A stretch of DNA of 64,000 bases from UBA7672 sp965279205 (GTDB taxonomy: Bacteria > Pseudomonadota > Alphaproteobacteria > Caulobacterales > Hyphomonadaceae), in contig OZ257144.1 in assembly GCA_965279205.1 (NCBI GenBank), positions 2,356,001 to 2,420,000 on the forward strand. The letters are read 5' to 3'. The notes under the pieces are model-generated. The model was not told the DNA's origin and did not search any database. It was given only the letters and a program-made list of their open reading frames with translations. Position numbers and translations under genes: made by a program. Of this stretch, positions 17,098 through 26,053 are shown in pieces (position 1 is the first letter of the stretch; each line of letters starts with the position of its first letter).

Positions 17098-17283
17098 CTA
17101 TTCTTCGTCCTTGGCCTTCAGGATCTTCTTGTCGCCGTACTTGCCGGTTTTCGGGTCGACATGGTGGTTGCGGCGCAGTTCGCCGGTTTCCTTGTCCTCG
17201 ACGTAGGAGGAGGGCTTCAGGCGGTCATGGCTGCGGCGCATGCCACGCTTGGAGGGGGAGGTTTTGCGCTTTGGGACGGCCAT
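17098..17283 (-). CDS. rpmF: Ribosomal protein L32
   Basis: A 61-residue basic protein of the large ribosomal subunit. The sequence opens MAVPKRKTSPSKRGMRRSHD, the standard L32 N-terminus, and ends with the alphaproteobacterial-type tail GKYGDKKILKAKDEE. It has no zinc-binding cysteine pairs, as is normal for this clade. ATG at 17283 is fixed by the family. It is monocistronic, with a hairpin terminator after it, and divergent from the TPR/oxygenase gene. Confidence 0.97.
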   Translation of the reverse strand: MAVPKRKTSPSKRGMRRSHDRLKPSSYVEDKETGELRRNHHVDPKTGKYGDKKILKAKDEE

Positions 17284-17427
17284 GATCGCCTCGGAATGGG
17301 CAGGAAAAGGGTTGGGAACGGGCCCTGCCCGTCCTTGCGAGCGGGCCTCATACAGGGTCTGATGCAGGGCCGCAAGACCGGGTCCTGCGGCGGAAACGTG
17401 CCGGAAGTCTGGGGTCAGAATCAGACT

Positions 17428-18843
17428 GTGACATCGCAGGATGCCTCCACGCTCATGCGCGATGCGCATGCGTTGAAGGCGGCTGGACGCCTTGAAGAGG
17501 CGATAAGCCGCTATGGCGAAGCCTTGGCCGCAAACCCGAAATCCGGCGTGGCCGAGCACAACCTGGCCGCAACGCTGGGGGATGCCGGGCGCTGGGTGGA
17601 GGCGGAACCCCACATCCAGGCGGCCTTCGCCAAGGGAATCGACGCCCCGGAGACCTGGCTGATCCGGGCCCGGTGCGACCAGGCGATGGGCCGGATGGAG
17701 GCTGCCGAGACGGGTTTCCGCGAAGCCCTGACGCGCCGGCCGAACATGATCGACACCCATCGGGAGCTGGCCCAGCTGGTCTGGATGCGGTCGGGCGATC
17801 CGGCAGCGGCTCTGGCCGAGCTGGACCGGGTGCTGGGCAAGGCGCCGGGGGATGTGCGCCTCGCGATGGTGAAAGCCCAGGTGCTGGAGTTCGCCGGCGA
17901 TCCGGACAAGGCGTTCGCACTGGTCTCGTCGTTGGCGGCCGCTAATCCGCAGGACGCAGGGCTGGTCGTTTACGCGTCACAGCTTGCGAACGGACTTGGT
18001 CGCGCGCGGGAGGCGCTGGCTCTGGCGGAGCGCGCGAACGCGATGGCGCCGATGGAGCTGGCTGTTCAAATCACGCTAACCGAGGCGGTGCTGGCGAGCG
18101 GGGATGCGAAGCGCGCGTCGGCGCTGGCGGGCGACATTCGCAGGCGGTGGTCGACCAACCAGCATGCAATTGCGCTGCAAGCGACGGCGTGGCGGATGCT
18201 GGGCGACAAGCGCTATGCCGAGCTCCACCACTATGGCTCTCTGGTGTGGAGCTCGCTGCTGGATGTGCCGCAGGGATGGAACAGCCTCGACGCATATGTG
18301 GCGGATGTGGCCACGGCGTTGAACGCTTGCCACGCCTATCGCGAGCATCCGTTCAACCAGTCGCTGCGCCATGGCAGCCAGGCGGTGGATATCCTGCAGC
18401 AGTCGCATCCGGCCTTGCGCGCCCTGCCCTCTGCGCTCGATGGGCCGATCCGTCGACGGCTGGCGTCACTCGGACAGGGCGATGATCCGGTGCGCGCTCG
18501 CAATCGCGGGACGTATGCGTTCCAGGGCATGTGGTCGGTGAAGCTGCGGCCGGGCGGATACCATGTCGACCATGTGCACCCGCAGGGATGGCTAAGCTCG
18601 GCCTGCTATATCGAGACGGTCGAACCCAAAGGTCGCGAAGGCTGGATACGTTTCGGCCAGCCCGGCATCCGCACGCCAGCGAAGCTAGAGGCCGAGCATT
18701 ATGTCGAGCCGAATCCGGGGTTGCTGGTGCTGTTCCCGTCCTACATGTGGCACGGGACCGTGCCGTTCACTGGCGACAAACCGCGACTGACGTTTGCGTT
18801 TGATCTTGTGCCCGGCGCCGTGGACCTGCCCGACGTCGATTAG
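17428..18843 (+). CDS. TPR protein with C-terminal 2OG-Fe(II) oxygenase domain
   Basis: About 471 residues. The N-terminal two-thirds are tetratricopeptide repeats (ALKAAGRLEEAISRYGEALA, then AAETGFREALTRRPN and others). The C-terminal 140 residues match the putative 2OG-Fe(II) oxygenase family: YHVDHVHPQGWLSSACY supplies the HxD-type iron ligands, and LFPSYMWHGTVPF with the later PRLTFAFDL supplies the distal His and the 2-oxoglutarate-binding Arg. Such proteins hydroxylate or otherwise oxidise a protein or small substrate; which one is unknown. The start is uncertain: GTG at 17428 (VTSQDASTLM) gives a clean TPR beginning, while the frame is open up to 17161, overlapping rpmF. It ends back-to-back with the receiver gene. 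Confidence 0.82.
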   Translation: MTSQDASTLMRDAHALKAAGRLEEAISRYGEALAANPKSGVAEHNLAATLGDAGRWVEAEPHIQAAFAKGIDAPETWLIRARCDQAMGRMEAAETGFREALTRRPNMIDTHRELAQLVWMRSGDPAAALAELDRVLGKAPGDVRLAMVKAQVLEFAGDPDKAFALVSSLAAANPQDAGLVVYASQLANGLGRAREALALAERANAMAPMELAVQITLTEAVLASGDAKRASALAGDIRRRWSTNQHAIALQATAWRMLGDKRYAELHHYGSLVWSSLLDVPQGWNSLDAYVADVATALNACHAYREHPFNQSLRHGSQAVDILQQSHPALRALPSALDGPIRRRLASLGQGDDPVRARNRGTYAFQGMWSVKLRPGGYHVDHVHPQGWLSSACYIETVEPKGREGWIRFGQPGIRTPAKLEAEHYVEPNPGLLVLFPSYMWHGTVPFTGDKPRLTFAFDLVPGAVDLPDVD

Positions 18844-19245
18844 CTAGGGCTTGCGCCCGAGCGTCTCCGCGAGACGGCGCAGCAGAATCTGCGGTGATGT
18901 CGGCTTGCTGAAGACCGCGATGCCGGGGTGGGCCGCCTTCACGTCTGGCGGCAGGCCGACGCCGGTATGGACGACGATTGCGACCGACGGCGCCAGAGCA
19001 TCGAGCACCGGCCCGACATGGCCATCCGGCAAGTTCACGTCGACGATGGCCGCGTTGATCGAAGATGACCCGATCAGATCGAGCGCATCCCGGACAGTCG
19101 CGGCCGGCCCGAGCGCGATGGCGCCGGCGTCCTGGATCGACGCGACAATATCAAAGGCGATGAAGGGCTCGTCCTCGACAACGAGGATGCGCACGCCGGA
19201 GAGACTTGCCGGCGAAAGCTCAGAAGCAGGCGTGCGCGAGTTCAT
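18844..19245 (-). CDS. Single-domain response regulator (receiver only)
   Basis: A 133-residue CheY-like receiver without an output domain. Acidic pocket in VVEDEPF (Glu24-Asp25-Glu26), phospho-acceptor Asp69 in AIVDVNLPDG, switch Thr94 in VVHTG, and Lys114 in FSKPT are all present. It begins 8 bp after the HWE kinase stop on the same strand, so the pair is one operon and the kinase is its likely phosphodonor. With no DNA-binding domain it must act by protein contact or phosphotransfer. Its stop codon abuts the stop of the convergent oxygenase gene. Confidence 0.92.
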   Translation of the reverse strand: MNSRTPASELSPASLSGVRILVVEDEPFIAFDIVASIQDAGAIALGPAATVRDALDLIGSSSINAAIVDVNLPDGHVGPVLDALAPSVAIVVHTGVGLPPDVKAAHPGIAVFSKPTSPQILLRRLAETLGRKP

Positions 19246-19253
19246 CTCTCCTC

Positions 19254-20828
19254 TCAGGCGGCAAGACGATCGAGCGACGCGGTCAACGTAATCACTACGC
19301 CGTCCGGTTGCCAGTCATAAGCAATGTCGCCACCGAGCTGTCCGCGAGCACTCATACGTGAGAGGTCAGCTCCAAACCCCCTGTGGGTAGGGGGACTTTC
19401 GATCTGCGGCCCGCCGCGCTCGGTCCAGACGAGCGTCACCTTTCCGTCATCTGCGCGCCACGCGATCGAGACCTTGCCGGCCGGAGCGGAGAACGCGCCG
19501 TACTTGGCGGCGTTGGTAGAAAGCTCATGGAGGATCAAGGCGAGGCTGGTCGCGCCGCTGACACTGACGTCGACGGCAGGACCGGTGATCGCAAGCGCAT
19601 TGCCGTCACGCGGCGCATGGGCCTCCAGCACGCCGCAGATGACCTCTTCGAGGCTGGTGTGGCGCGATTGCTGGTTGTCGGACGAAATGGCCGAGCGGAT
19701 CAGTTCGTGCGCGCGGGCAAGCGCGCGCAGGCGCCCGATCAGGCTGGCAGCCATGTCTTCGGTCGAACCCGCCGTGCGTGACGTCATGCCAACCATGCCG
19801 ATGGCAACCGCGAAGAGGTTCTTCACGCGGTGATTCAATTCCCGCAACACAAGGAGGCGGGCCTCCTCTGCCTGTTTGCGCTCGGCAATCTCACGCTGCG
19901 CATTTTCGTAGAGCCGCGAGTTGTCGATGGCGATGCCGGCCTGCGCAGCAAGACCCGACATCAGGTGTTCATGGTCGAGCGTGAACCTGCCAGGTTCCGC
20001 ATGCCCGAAGAAGAGACCGCCGAGCACTTCGCCGGAACGCGACACGACCGGCGCCGCGAGATAGCTGCGAACCGGCAGGTGGCCTTCAGGCATTCCCTTG
20101 TACGGCGTGTTGTGTCCGTAGCGCTCGTCCTGCGTGATGTCGTCAGAGCGAACGATACCCACGCCGCGGAATGTCGGCTGGAACACGCCAGTCGCGCGCG
20201 GCATCGGGAACTGCGAAAACTTTTCGCGAGGCACGCCCGAGATTGTGTAGAGCGTGTAGCTCTCGCCGCTGTCCTTGAGCACGTTGTAGAAGAACGCGCC
20301 GAAATGCGCGCCGGTCAGTTCAACAGCGACGTCGGTCACCATCTGCACCAGACGCTCGAGATTGAGTTCGGCCGCGACGCTTGCGGCAGTCGAGTTGAGC
20401 GTTTCCAGCAAGCGCTTCTGGTGCGTGAGCTCATTCGATGCTTCGTGAAGCGCGCTGATGTCGGTATTGATCCCGAACCAGCTGGTGATCTCGCCCTTGG
20501 CGTTTCGCAGCGGACGAGCGCGCGTGAGGAAGGGGCGATACACGCCGTCCTGCCCGCGGATCGGGAATGTCATCTCGAACGGCTCGCCGGATGCGAGCGA
20601 TTGCCGCCAGCGATCGACAACACTCGGCAGCTCGTGCGGATCGTGGACTGATTGCCAGTCCCAATCCTTCACCTGCTCGATCGTCGTACCGGTGTAATCG
20701 CACCAGCGCTGGTTCACCCAGGTGAGGCCACCCTGCGGGTTGGTGATCCAGGCAATCTCCGGGAGATTGTCGGCCATTGCCGCGAAGTCGGCTTCTGGAG
20801 CGTATTTCTGGCTGTTCGCGCTCGACAC
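19254..20828 (-). CDS. PAS-GAF HWE-family sensor histidine kinase
   Basis: A 524-residue soluble kinase. PAS domain at about 15-128 (ITNPQGGLTWVNQRWCDYTG, followed by a PAC-like segment ending SWFGINTDI); GAF domain at about 155-308 (MVTDVAVELTGAHFGAFFYN). HWE-type kinase core from 325: LRELNHRVKNLFAVA with His333 as phosphosite, LHELSTNAAKYGA as N-box, and VTLVWTERGGP, the WxE motif that names the family, then HRGFGADLSRM as G-box. No LOV cysteine motif is seen in the PAS domain, so light sensing is not supported. Start is GTG 20828; ATG at 20777 is an alternative. Signal unknown; the receiver gene just downstream is its probable partner. Confidence 0.9.
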   Translation of the reverse strand: MSSANSQKYAPEADFAAMADNLPEIAWITNPQGGLTWVNQRWCDYTGTTIEQVKDWDWQSVHDPHELPSVVDRWRQSLASGEPFEMTFPIRGQDGVYRPFLTRARPLRNAKGEITSWFGINTDISALHEASNELTHQKRLLETLNSTAASVAAELNLERLVQMVTDVAVELTGAHFGAFFYNVLKDSGESYTLYTISGVPREKFSQFPMPRATGVFQPTFRGVGIVRSDDITQDERYGHNTPYKGMPEGHLPVRSYLAAPVVSRSGEVLGGLFFGHAEPGRFTLDHEHLMSGLAAQAGIAIDNSRLYENAQREIAERKQAEEARLLVLRELNHRVKNLFAVAIGMVGMTSRTAGSTEDMAASLIGRLRALARAHELIRSAISSDNQQSRHTSLEEVICGVLEAHAPRDGNALAITGPAVDVSVSGATSLALILHELSTNAAKYGAFSAPAGKVSIAWRADDGKVTLVWTERGGPQIESPPTHRGFGADLSRMSARGQLGGDIAYDWQPDGVVITLTASLDRLAA

Positions 20829-20975
20829 GTCAGGCCCCCGGGTCCGATCCCCCGGATCGGTATCTAGAGCGTCGCGACAGAGCGCAAAGGGAAGAATTGC
20901 CGCAGCGCGTCAAACACGCGCATCGAGTCGGTCTGACCACTGCCTCGATCGCATCAATGACAGTCAGCAATAGAC

Positions 20976-22139
20976 TTACTGTGACGGCGGCGAAGACCCA
21001 TCGAGACGCGAGCCGGTCCTCACCGCGTCCACCACCCGTAGTATCTGTGTGCTGGTCTCAGACGCGTGATGCTGATCAAACACCAGCGATCCATGCGTGG
21101 CGCCTTGGACGACGTGCCGCGCGCTGTTTGTTGAAAGCGCCAGAAGTTCTATCTGCATGTCGTCATAGACGCGCCGGGTTTCGTCGTCAGGCTTGCTGGC
21201 ATTCACGATCATCAATGGGCGCTCACCCATGTCGCCTGTTCGGCGGACCTGCTGATCCGTGATCAAGAGCATTTTCAGCTGCTCTTCGTACATGCTGTCC
21301 CATAGCCTGGAGGAAGCATAGTGCGCGGCGTATGCGGCTCGCTCCTGCGCGGGCAGGCCCTCTGGAGCGCCGCCCATCAGGCGGAATACGCCAAGGCGCG
21401 CAAGGACAGGCCCAATCGACATCAGGAAATCGTCGGCAGCTCCTTCCTTCCGCCCTTCTTCGGTATAGCGCTCCGAGCGGATGTCTGGCTGTCCGCCATC
21501 GATGATCACCGCGCCGGCAACATCGCCAGGGAAGTCTGCTGCGTATTCGCGCGTGATGAAGCCCCCGTAAGAGTGACCGACCATCACGTAAGGCGGGTCG
21601 ATGTGCGCGTTGGCCAACAGCGTGTGTAACTCTGCTGCGATATTGACGGCATCGCGTGGCTTCGAACTCGCTTCGCTCCAGCCTCGCCCCGCTCGATCGT
21701 AGGCGCATGTTCGTGTCTTGCGCGCGACTTCCGGCTGCACCCAGGCCCAGTTCACCGACGTTCCGTCGCCCATCGCATCCAGGATCACCGTGGGGCTCCC
21801 GTCGCCAACACAGTGGAGATGAAGCCGGTAGCCCCCGACATCGATCAACTTTCCGGGCGGCGGGAAGGCCCGCTCGTCATTGCCTGTTCCGATGACCTGA
21901 TAGGTGGCGCCAGCCGCAGCCAGGACGGCGATTGCGCCCGCAAACCACAGAAGCAGGTAACCACATCGTTTGAGTAGAGAACTCAATGCGCTGCCATCCC
22001 GATGACCTGAACGCGAGCCTGCGTTGGCGGCGCCGTGCTGGCAAGGGCGCCGGCGAAGAGGCGGCCATGTCGGCAGCGCCGATGACGAGAATCGGGTCAG
22101 GAACGCGGGATCTGGCAGGACATGGAATGAACCGGACAT
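20976..22139 (-). CDS. Membrane-anchored alpha/beta hydrolase
   Basis: The hydrolase fold is clear: CAYDRAGRGWSEAS, then the nucleophile elbow VMVGHSYGGFI (GHSYG, catalytic Ser), and a C-terminal His in VVQGATHGSLVF. A membrane helix (GYLLLWFAGAIAVLAAAGA) precedes the domain, so the enzyme is exported and anchored. Full length from ATG 22139 is 387 residues, but the first 50 residues are Arg/Pro-rich and unlike the family; TTG at 21986 (LSSLLKRCGY) just before the helix is a reasonable alternative and leaves about 208 bp for a divergent promoter with the DUF6491 gene. Substrate is unknown; haloalkane dehalogenase or epoxide hydrolase roles are not specifically supported. Confidence 0.78.
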   Translation of the reverse strand: MSGSFHVLPDPAFLTRFSSSALPTWPPLRRRPCQHGAANAGSRSGHRDGSALSSLLKRCGYLLLWFAGAIAVLAAAGATYQVIGTGNDERAFPPPGKLIDVGGYRLHLHCVGDGSPTVILDAMGDGTSVNWAWVQPEVARKTRTCAYDRAGRGWSEASSKPRDAVNIAAELHTLLANAHIDPPYVMVGHSYGGFITREYAADFPGDVAGAVIIDGGQPDIRSERYTEEGRKEGAADDFLMSIGPVLARLGVFRLMGGAPEGLPAQERAAYAAHYASSRLWDSMYEEQLKMLLITDQQVRRTGDMGERPLMIVNASKPDDETRRVYDDMQIELLALSTNSARHVVQGATHGSLVFDQHHASETSTQILRVVDAVRTGSRLDGSSPPSQ

Positions 22140-22194
22140 TCCTGCTAGGATGACTCATCCGGACGAGCTCTCGTCCGCGGAAAGAGGAGCGGTC

Positions 22195-22614
22195 ATGAAG
22201 AGGTTGATTGCATCATCGCTTGTAGCCGCCCTGGCAGCTGCAACCCTGTCTGTGGCGCCAGCGCTGGGACAGACTGAGCGCAAGACCGAGCTGGTCGCAC
22301 TCGACGGCAAGACTGTGGACAAGATGCAGATGCGCTATGAGACCGACGCCACCTGGGTGGTCGACAACCAGAACATCCTCTATCGCGACACCACTCGCGA
22401 CTACTACCTCGTGACATTGAAGGAAGCGTGCAAGCGGCTCGAGCTGCAACAGCCCTTCACCTTCTTCCCGGCGGTGACGTGGCAACTGCGCGAGGGCCGC
22501 AGCTATGAAGTGCGCCCTGAGGCGGGCAAGCCGTGCGATGTCGCCAAGATAGCGCAGGTCGACACCGCGAAGGCGACCGCACTGCGCCAGGCTTCACTGC
22601 GACGCGCCTGGTAG
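22195..22614 (+). CDS. Small secreted protein, DUF6491-like
   Basis: A 139-residue exported protein. Signal peptide MKRLIASSLVAALAAATLSV with cleavage near APALGQ. The mature part (TWVVDNQNILYRDTTRDYYL, LVTLKEACKRLEL) fits the alphaproteobacterial DUF6491 pattern: a short domain with a conserved Trp-Asp-Leu-Tyr region and a single Cys about 20 residues later. ATG at 22195 follows GAGGAG at good spacing. The assignment to this DUF is from memory of the pattern and should be treated as moderate. No enzymatic motif is visible. Confidence 0.65.
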   Translation: MKRLIASSLVAALAAATLSVAPALGQTERKTELVALDGKTVDKMQMRYETDATWVVDNQNILYRDTTRDYYLVTLKEACKRLELQQPFTFFPAVTWQLREGRSYEVRPEAGKPCDVAKIAQVDTAKATALRQASLRRAW

Positions 22615-22651
22615 TCGCGTCGGCGCCGATCCGTGGCGCGGCCCAACTGGC

Positions 22652-23065
22652 TCAACCGCTTTCGCGCGAACGTTCTGGAACTATCGTTACTTCGCCTATG
22701 TCCCATGCCCACGGCATTGCGGAATTGCAAAAGCCCTGCTTCTTCGGCGGCAACTCCGCGCGTTGCCGAACTCCACCGAGTCTCAAATTCACGTATCGGG
22801 GATTGTCGCCCTTGTGCGAGTACAGCGGCGAACCGCACGTCCCGCAGAATGTCGTCACGACTTCCGAGCCGCTCGAACCGATCTTTACATAGCGCTTCGG
22901 TTCGCCGCGTAGCGTGAACTGCTCCGTCAGCACGGGGACATTCACTCGGTACGGCGCGCCCGACATCGCCTGGCAATCCGAGCAATGGCAGATGATCACA
23001 TTTTCAGGATCGATGGCGCCCTCGTACCGGATCGCGCCGCAATGACATCCCCCGTCGATCTTCAT
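22652..23065 (-). CDS. GFA family (glutathione-dependent formaldehyde-activating-like) zinc protein
   Basis: A 137-residue protein with the zinc-binding pattern of the GFA/CENP-V fold: GGCHCGAIRYEG, VIICHCSDCQAMSG and TTFCGTCGSPLYS carry the seven usual cysteines. Members bind zinc; only some act on S-hydroxymethyl-glutathione, so enzymatic function is not assured. ATG at 23065 follows GGAG eight bases upstream. It converges on the DUF6491 gene and is divergent from the DUF1295 gene across a 319-bp gap. Confidence 0.88.
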   Translation of the reverse strand: MKIDGGCHCGAIRYEGAIDPENVIICHCSDCQAMSGAPYRVNVPVLTEQFTLRGEPKRYVKIGSSGSEVVTTFCGTCGSPLYSHKGDNPRYVNLRLGGVRQRAELPPKKQGFCNSAMPWAWDIGEVTIVPERSRESG

Positions 23066-23384
23066 CAAATGCGCTCCGCCAGATGATCACGACGGCAAGC
23101 TTAGCGAAGAGACGCGAGATGCTCCACAGCTCTCAGGGCACGGCGAATGACCACCTTTGGCAGTCATTCGGCGTGTCAGCGTCTGCCGGGGGACCTGACG
23201 AATGTCGGACTCATCGGACGAACGATCCGACAACGTTCGCCGACAGCTCGCTAGACGACACGTCGCGCGGACGACTATTAAGCGGACGGTATACCCAATG
23301 TGCAGACGCTGATGTCAGCGGATCCACGACCACCACGGTCATCTTGATTTTAGGCGTCTAGACGGCGTCGCCCGGAAACATTCT
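23066..23384. other. Intergenic region between divergent GFA and DUF1295 genes
   Basis: About 319 bp without a supported gene. A 92-codon plus-strand frame (23083-23361) is open but has no ribosome site and a random-looking, Thr/Ser-rich product. The gap must hold promoters for both flanking genes; I see no convincing operator or RNA gene in it. Confidence 0.4.
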
Positions 23385-24188
23385 ATGGAAATCCTCACCG
23401 TTTTGGCGATCAACTTCGCGGTGTGTTGCACCGGCATGCTGCTGCTGTGGCTCGCATGCGTGGCGATGAAGGACGTGACCGTCATCGATGCGTGGTGGGC
23501 GCTGGGCATGGTCTTGCTTGCGGTGTCGACATACGTGCAGACCGGCGGCGCACCGGAGCGAAGGATGCTGCTGCTCGGCCTGTGCGCGGCGTGGGGTTTG
23601 CGGCTGGGGGGCTATCTCGTGTGGCGCTGGCGCACGCACGGCATGGACAAGCGCTACAAGGCAATCCTCGGCCACGCACAGAAACAGCGCGGGTGGGGCT
23701 TTGCCAAGGCATCACTGCTGTTGGTGTTCGCAACCCAGGCGCCGCTGCAGTTCATCGTGTCCCTGCCGGTGCAGCTCGGCCAGATCGACGCGCAGCCTGT
23801 GGCGCTGGGCGTCATCGCCTGGATCGGCGCGGGTATGGCCGTCACGGGCATACTGTTCGAGACGATTGGCGACTTTCAACTCGTGCGCTTCCGCAGCAAG
23901 CCGGAGAATGGCGGCCGCGTGCTCAACACCGGCCTGTGGCGCTATACCCGCCATCCCAACTATTTCGGCGACGCGCTGACATGGTGGGGTATCTATCTGA
24001 TCGCGGCGGAGACAAGCACAGGCCTGTGGGCGATCATCGGCCCGATCTTCCTCACCTGGACGCTGATGAAGTGGAGCGGGGCGCCGATGCTGGAAGCCCG
24101 CCTGCGCAAGACGCGTCCGGACTATGTGGCCTATATCGAACAGACCTCTGGCTTTGTGCCGTGGCCGCCGCGCAAGCCGCAGGCCTAG
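23385..24188 (+). CDS. DUF1295 family membrane protein (steroid 5-alpha-reductase-like)
   Basis: A 267-residue integral membrane protein. Several hydrophobic helices are visible (ILTVLAINFAVCCTGMLLLW, MVLLAVSTYVQT, MLLLGLCAAWGLRLGGY and more). The C-terminal signature LWRYTRHPNYFGDALTWWGIY, with preceding GRVLNTGLW, is the DUF1295/ICMT-steroid reductase fold motif that binds NADPH in characterised relatives. Substrate is unknown. It converges on the carotenoid oxygenase gene with a 4-nt stop-codon overlap, so it is not in an operon with it. ATG at 23385. Confidence 0.88.
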   Translation: MEILTVLAINFAVCCTGMLLLWLACVAMKDVTVIDAWWALGMVLLAVSTYVQTGGAPERRMLLLGLCAAWGLRLGGYLVWRWRTHGMDKRYKAILGHAQKQRGWGFAKASLLLVFATQAPLQFIVSLPVQLGQIDAQPVALGVIAWIGAGMAVTGILFETIGDFQLVRFRSKPENGGRVLNTGLWRYTRHPNYFGDALTWWGIYLIAAETSTGLWAIIGPIFLTWTLMKWSGAPMLEARLRKTRPDYVAYIEQTSGFVPWPPRKPQA

Positions 24189-25660
24189 GCCGCCACGAAG
24201 CCGTTCCGGATGAATTCGCGATCCGCCCAGCAGGAGTGCGTTCCGCTCGATATCTTGTGCGGCAGGGCAATGCGCACGACAGGCCCATCGCTGAAGCGCT
24301 TGCAGTCGATGAGAACGCACTCGGAAGTCCCGGCATTCTCATCGATGATGAAGCTGACGAGATAGCCATCGTCCTCGTCCTTGGCGTTGATGCGCGGTAC
24401 GAACGGCGCTTCGCTGGCAAAGCGGCCTTCGGGCAACTGCACATTCCACGACTCGCCGGTTTCCAGATCGTGCTTCACGAAACCATTGAACAGGAACCAG
24501 CCCGGCTTGGCCGTGGTGGAGTAGGCGTAGCGATACTTCCTACCCGCTACGCGCGGATTGATCATCCCGAATTCCAGCACGCGATCATCGAGCCGCTGCT
24601 CGGCCGTCTGCCCGGTGCGCAGGTTGAACCGCCAGCGGTGCAGCTTCGACTTGAAGCTATGCTCGTCCAGATAGGCCATCAGGTGCGAGAACCCGTCCGG
24701 CGCGCCGGCCATGGGGCGCGGCGTAGGCTCTTCCTGGAAATAGCCGTCCATCACGATCTCGTCGCCATCTTCATAGGCGTTGAGGAAGTGCAGCACATAG
24801 CAGGGCGCCGCCTCGAACCAGCGTATGTCTTCCGTCCGGCCATGGCGCGGCACGATCGCGAAGCGCGACGGCAACTTGTGAAGGCGCGCGGCGTGGATGT
24901 TCTGCTGCTGCAGGTTGGCGTCCCAGAACACGGGCAGGTCATTCAGGATCGAATAGTTTTCCGAGAACGCCATGTCGTGCGGAAGGCGCGGTCCGGGCAG
25001 GGGAACCGGAATGTAGGTGACGACCTTTCCGGTGCTGTCCACCACGCCATAGTGCATGAAGGGCGCGTACTTGGAGTAGTTGAAGAACATCAGCTCGCCG
25101 GTGCGCTCGTCCACCTTGGTGTGCGCGGAGACGCCTTCAAGCGGCGCCCACGGCGCAACGCCAAGTTGCTCGAGCGTCTCCGGATCGAGCGCGTAGGCTT
25201 CACCGCACTGATAGAATGTCGACAGAACCTGCCCGCGGTGCACGACGACGTCGGTGCTGGCATTGTCCTTTAGCGCGCCATGCGCTCCGAATCCGGGGCG
25301 CAGCGACGTGCCAGGAGCGTCCGCGAGGCCGCCCCATAGCGACTGCCCCGCCTCCTGCTCCATCTCGAAGCAGCGCGTGCGCACGAAGCGATTGCGGTAT
25401 GAGGCCTTGCCACCGCGAAAATCGATCTGGTGCAGCATCGCGTCGGCGTCGAAAGGATGATGCCGGCCGAGCGGCTGGTGCACCTGGTTCTCTGTGTTGC
25501 GGATATAGACGCCGTCGATGTCGGACGGGATCGCCCCCTCAATGACGTCGAGGTCGGTCGCGTTGACCTCTTCATGCAGCGGCGTCCACGGTCCGTTGAG
25601 ATAAGGGTGGTTGCTGGGACGTAGCGATACGTTCACAGGCGGAAGGCGCTCGACTATCAT
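24185..25660 (-). CDS. Carotenoid oxygenase (RPE65/CCD family)
   Basis: A 491-residue nonheme-iron dioxygenase that cleaves a double bond of carotenoids, apocarotenoids or stilbenes. Four histidines in the expected contexts are visible: VSAHTKVDERTGEL, RLPHDMAFSENYSI, CYVLHFLNAYEDGDEIV and GTHSCWADREFI, with second-shell acidic residues. The N-terminal WTPLHEEVNATDLDVIEG and PSDIDGVYIRNTENQ are typical of the family. ATG at 25660 (MIVERLPPVNVSL) is preferred over upstream starts. No carotenoid biosynthesis gene is present nearby, so an apocarotenoid or lignostilbene-type substrate is as likely as a carotenoid. Confidence 0.92.
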   Translation of the reverse strand: MIVERLPPVNVSLRPSNHPYLNGPWTPLHEEVNATDLDVIEGAIPSDIDGVYIRNTENQVHQPLGRHHPFDADAMLHQIDFRGGKASYRNRFVRTRCFEMEQEAGQSLWGGLADAPGTSLRPGFGAHGALKDNASTDVVVHRGQVLSTFYQCGEAYALDPETLEQLGVAPWAPLEGVSAHTKVDERTGELMFFNYSKYAPFMHYGVVDSTGKVVTYIPVPLPGPRLPHDMAFSENYSILNDLPVFWDANLQQQNIHAARLHKLPSRFAIVPRHGRTEDIRWFEAAPCYVLHFLNAYEDGDEIVMDGYFQEEPTPRPMAGAPDGFSHLMAYLDEHSFKSKLHRWRFNLRTGQTAEQRLDDRVLEFGMINPRVAGRKYRYAYSTTAKPGWFLFNGFVKHDLETGESWNVQLPEGRFASEAPFVPRINAKDEDDGYLVSFIIDENAGTSECVLIDCKRFSDGPVVRIALPHKISSGTHSCWADREFIRNGFVAA

Positions 25661-26053
25661 GGCGCGGGTTCCTGACCGCAGGATGTCATTCCCTCTACGC
25701 ATCAAGGCCACTTTGTGCAATCTACCGAGGGGTAGCGGCGAGATAGCCCGCCTCGCCATCGTCGATTTCAAACTTGTCTCGAGAGCAGGTAGGCCTCACC
25801 AGTTTTCTGACACCACGGTCGAGCGCTTCTCTATGCGCAACCGACCTGCCGCATCCCTTTGCGCACTTACATGGGAGCCGGTGCAGAAATCTTCGCAGCG
25901 GAAGCTGATCGATACCTTGAATTTCTCCATTAGCGAGTGACCGCAAATCGGCGATTTGCGGTCGTTGATCGCTGGTATCAGGATGGCTGCCATCGGTCGC
26001 GCTGGGCCGAGAGGCAGCCGGGTCCTTGAACATTCGCAAGGCGCTAGAACTCG
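25661..26053. other. Intergenic region between carotenoid oxygenase and pyrG
   Basis: 393 bp without a firmly supported gene. It contains a perfect 11-bp inverted repeat at 25939-25963 and, on the minus strand directly after it, a short frame from ATG at 25933 to 25796 (about 45 codons, MEKFKVSISFRCEDF at the start) that lacks a good ribosome site. Base composition is a little more AT-rich than the flanking genes. Confidence 0.4.
25939..25963. terminator. Perfect hairpin, terminator-like or operator-like
   Basis: GACCGCAAATC / GATTTGCGGTC, 11-bp arms and a 3-nt loop. It is 90 bp beyond the pyrG stop on the minus strand, so it could end pyrG transcription, but no T-run follows; it could also be a protein-binding palindrome. 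Confidence 0.45.

Noticed and set aside
23083..23361. 92-codon frame in the GFA-DUF1295 gap
   Set aside because: No ribosome site, random-looking Ser/Thr-rich sequence, and it fills a divergent promoter region.
23423..25273. 616-codon plus-strand frame across DUF1295 and the carotenoid oxygenase
   Set aside because: It runs through two well-supported genes in the wrong frame or strand and gives an Arg-rich product.
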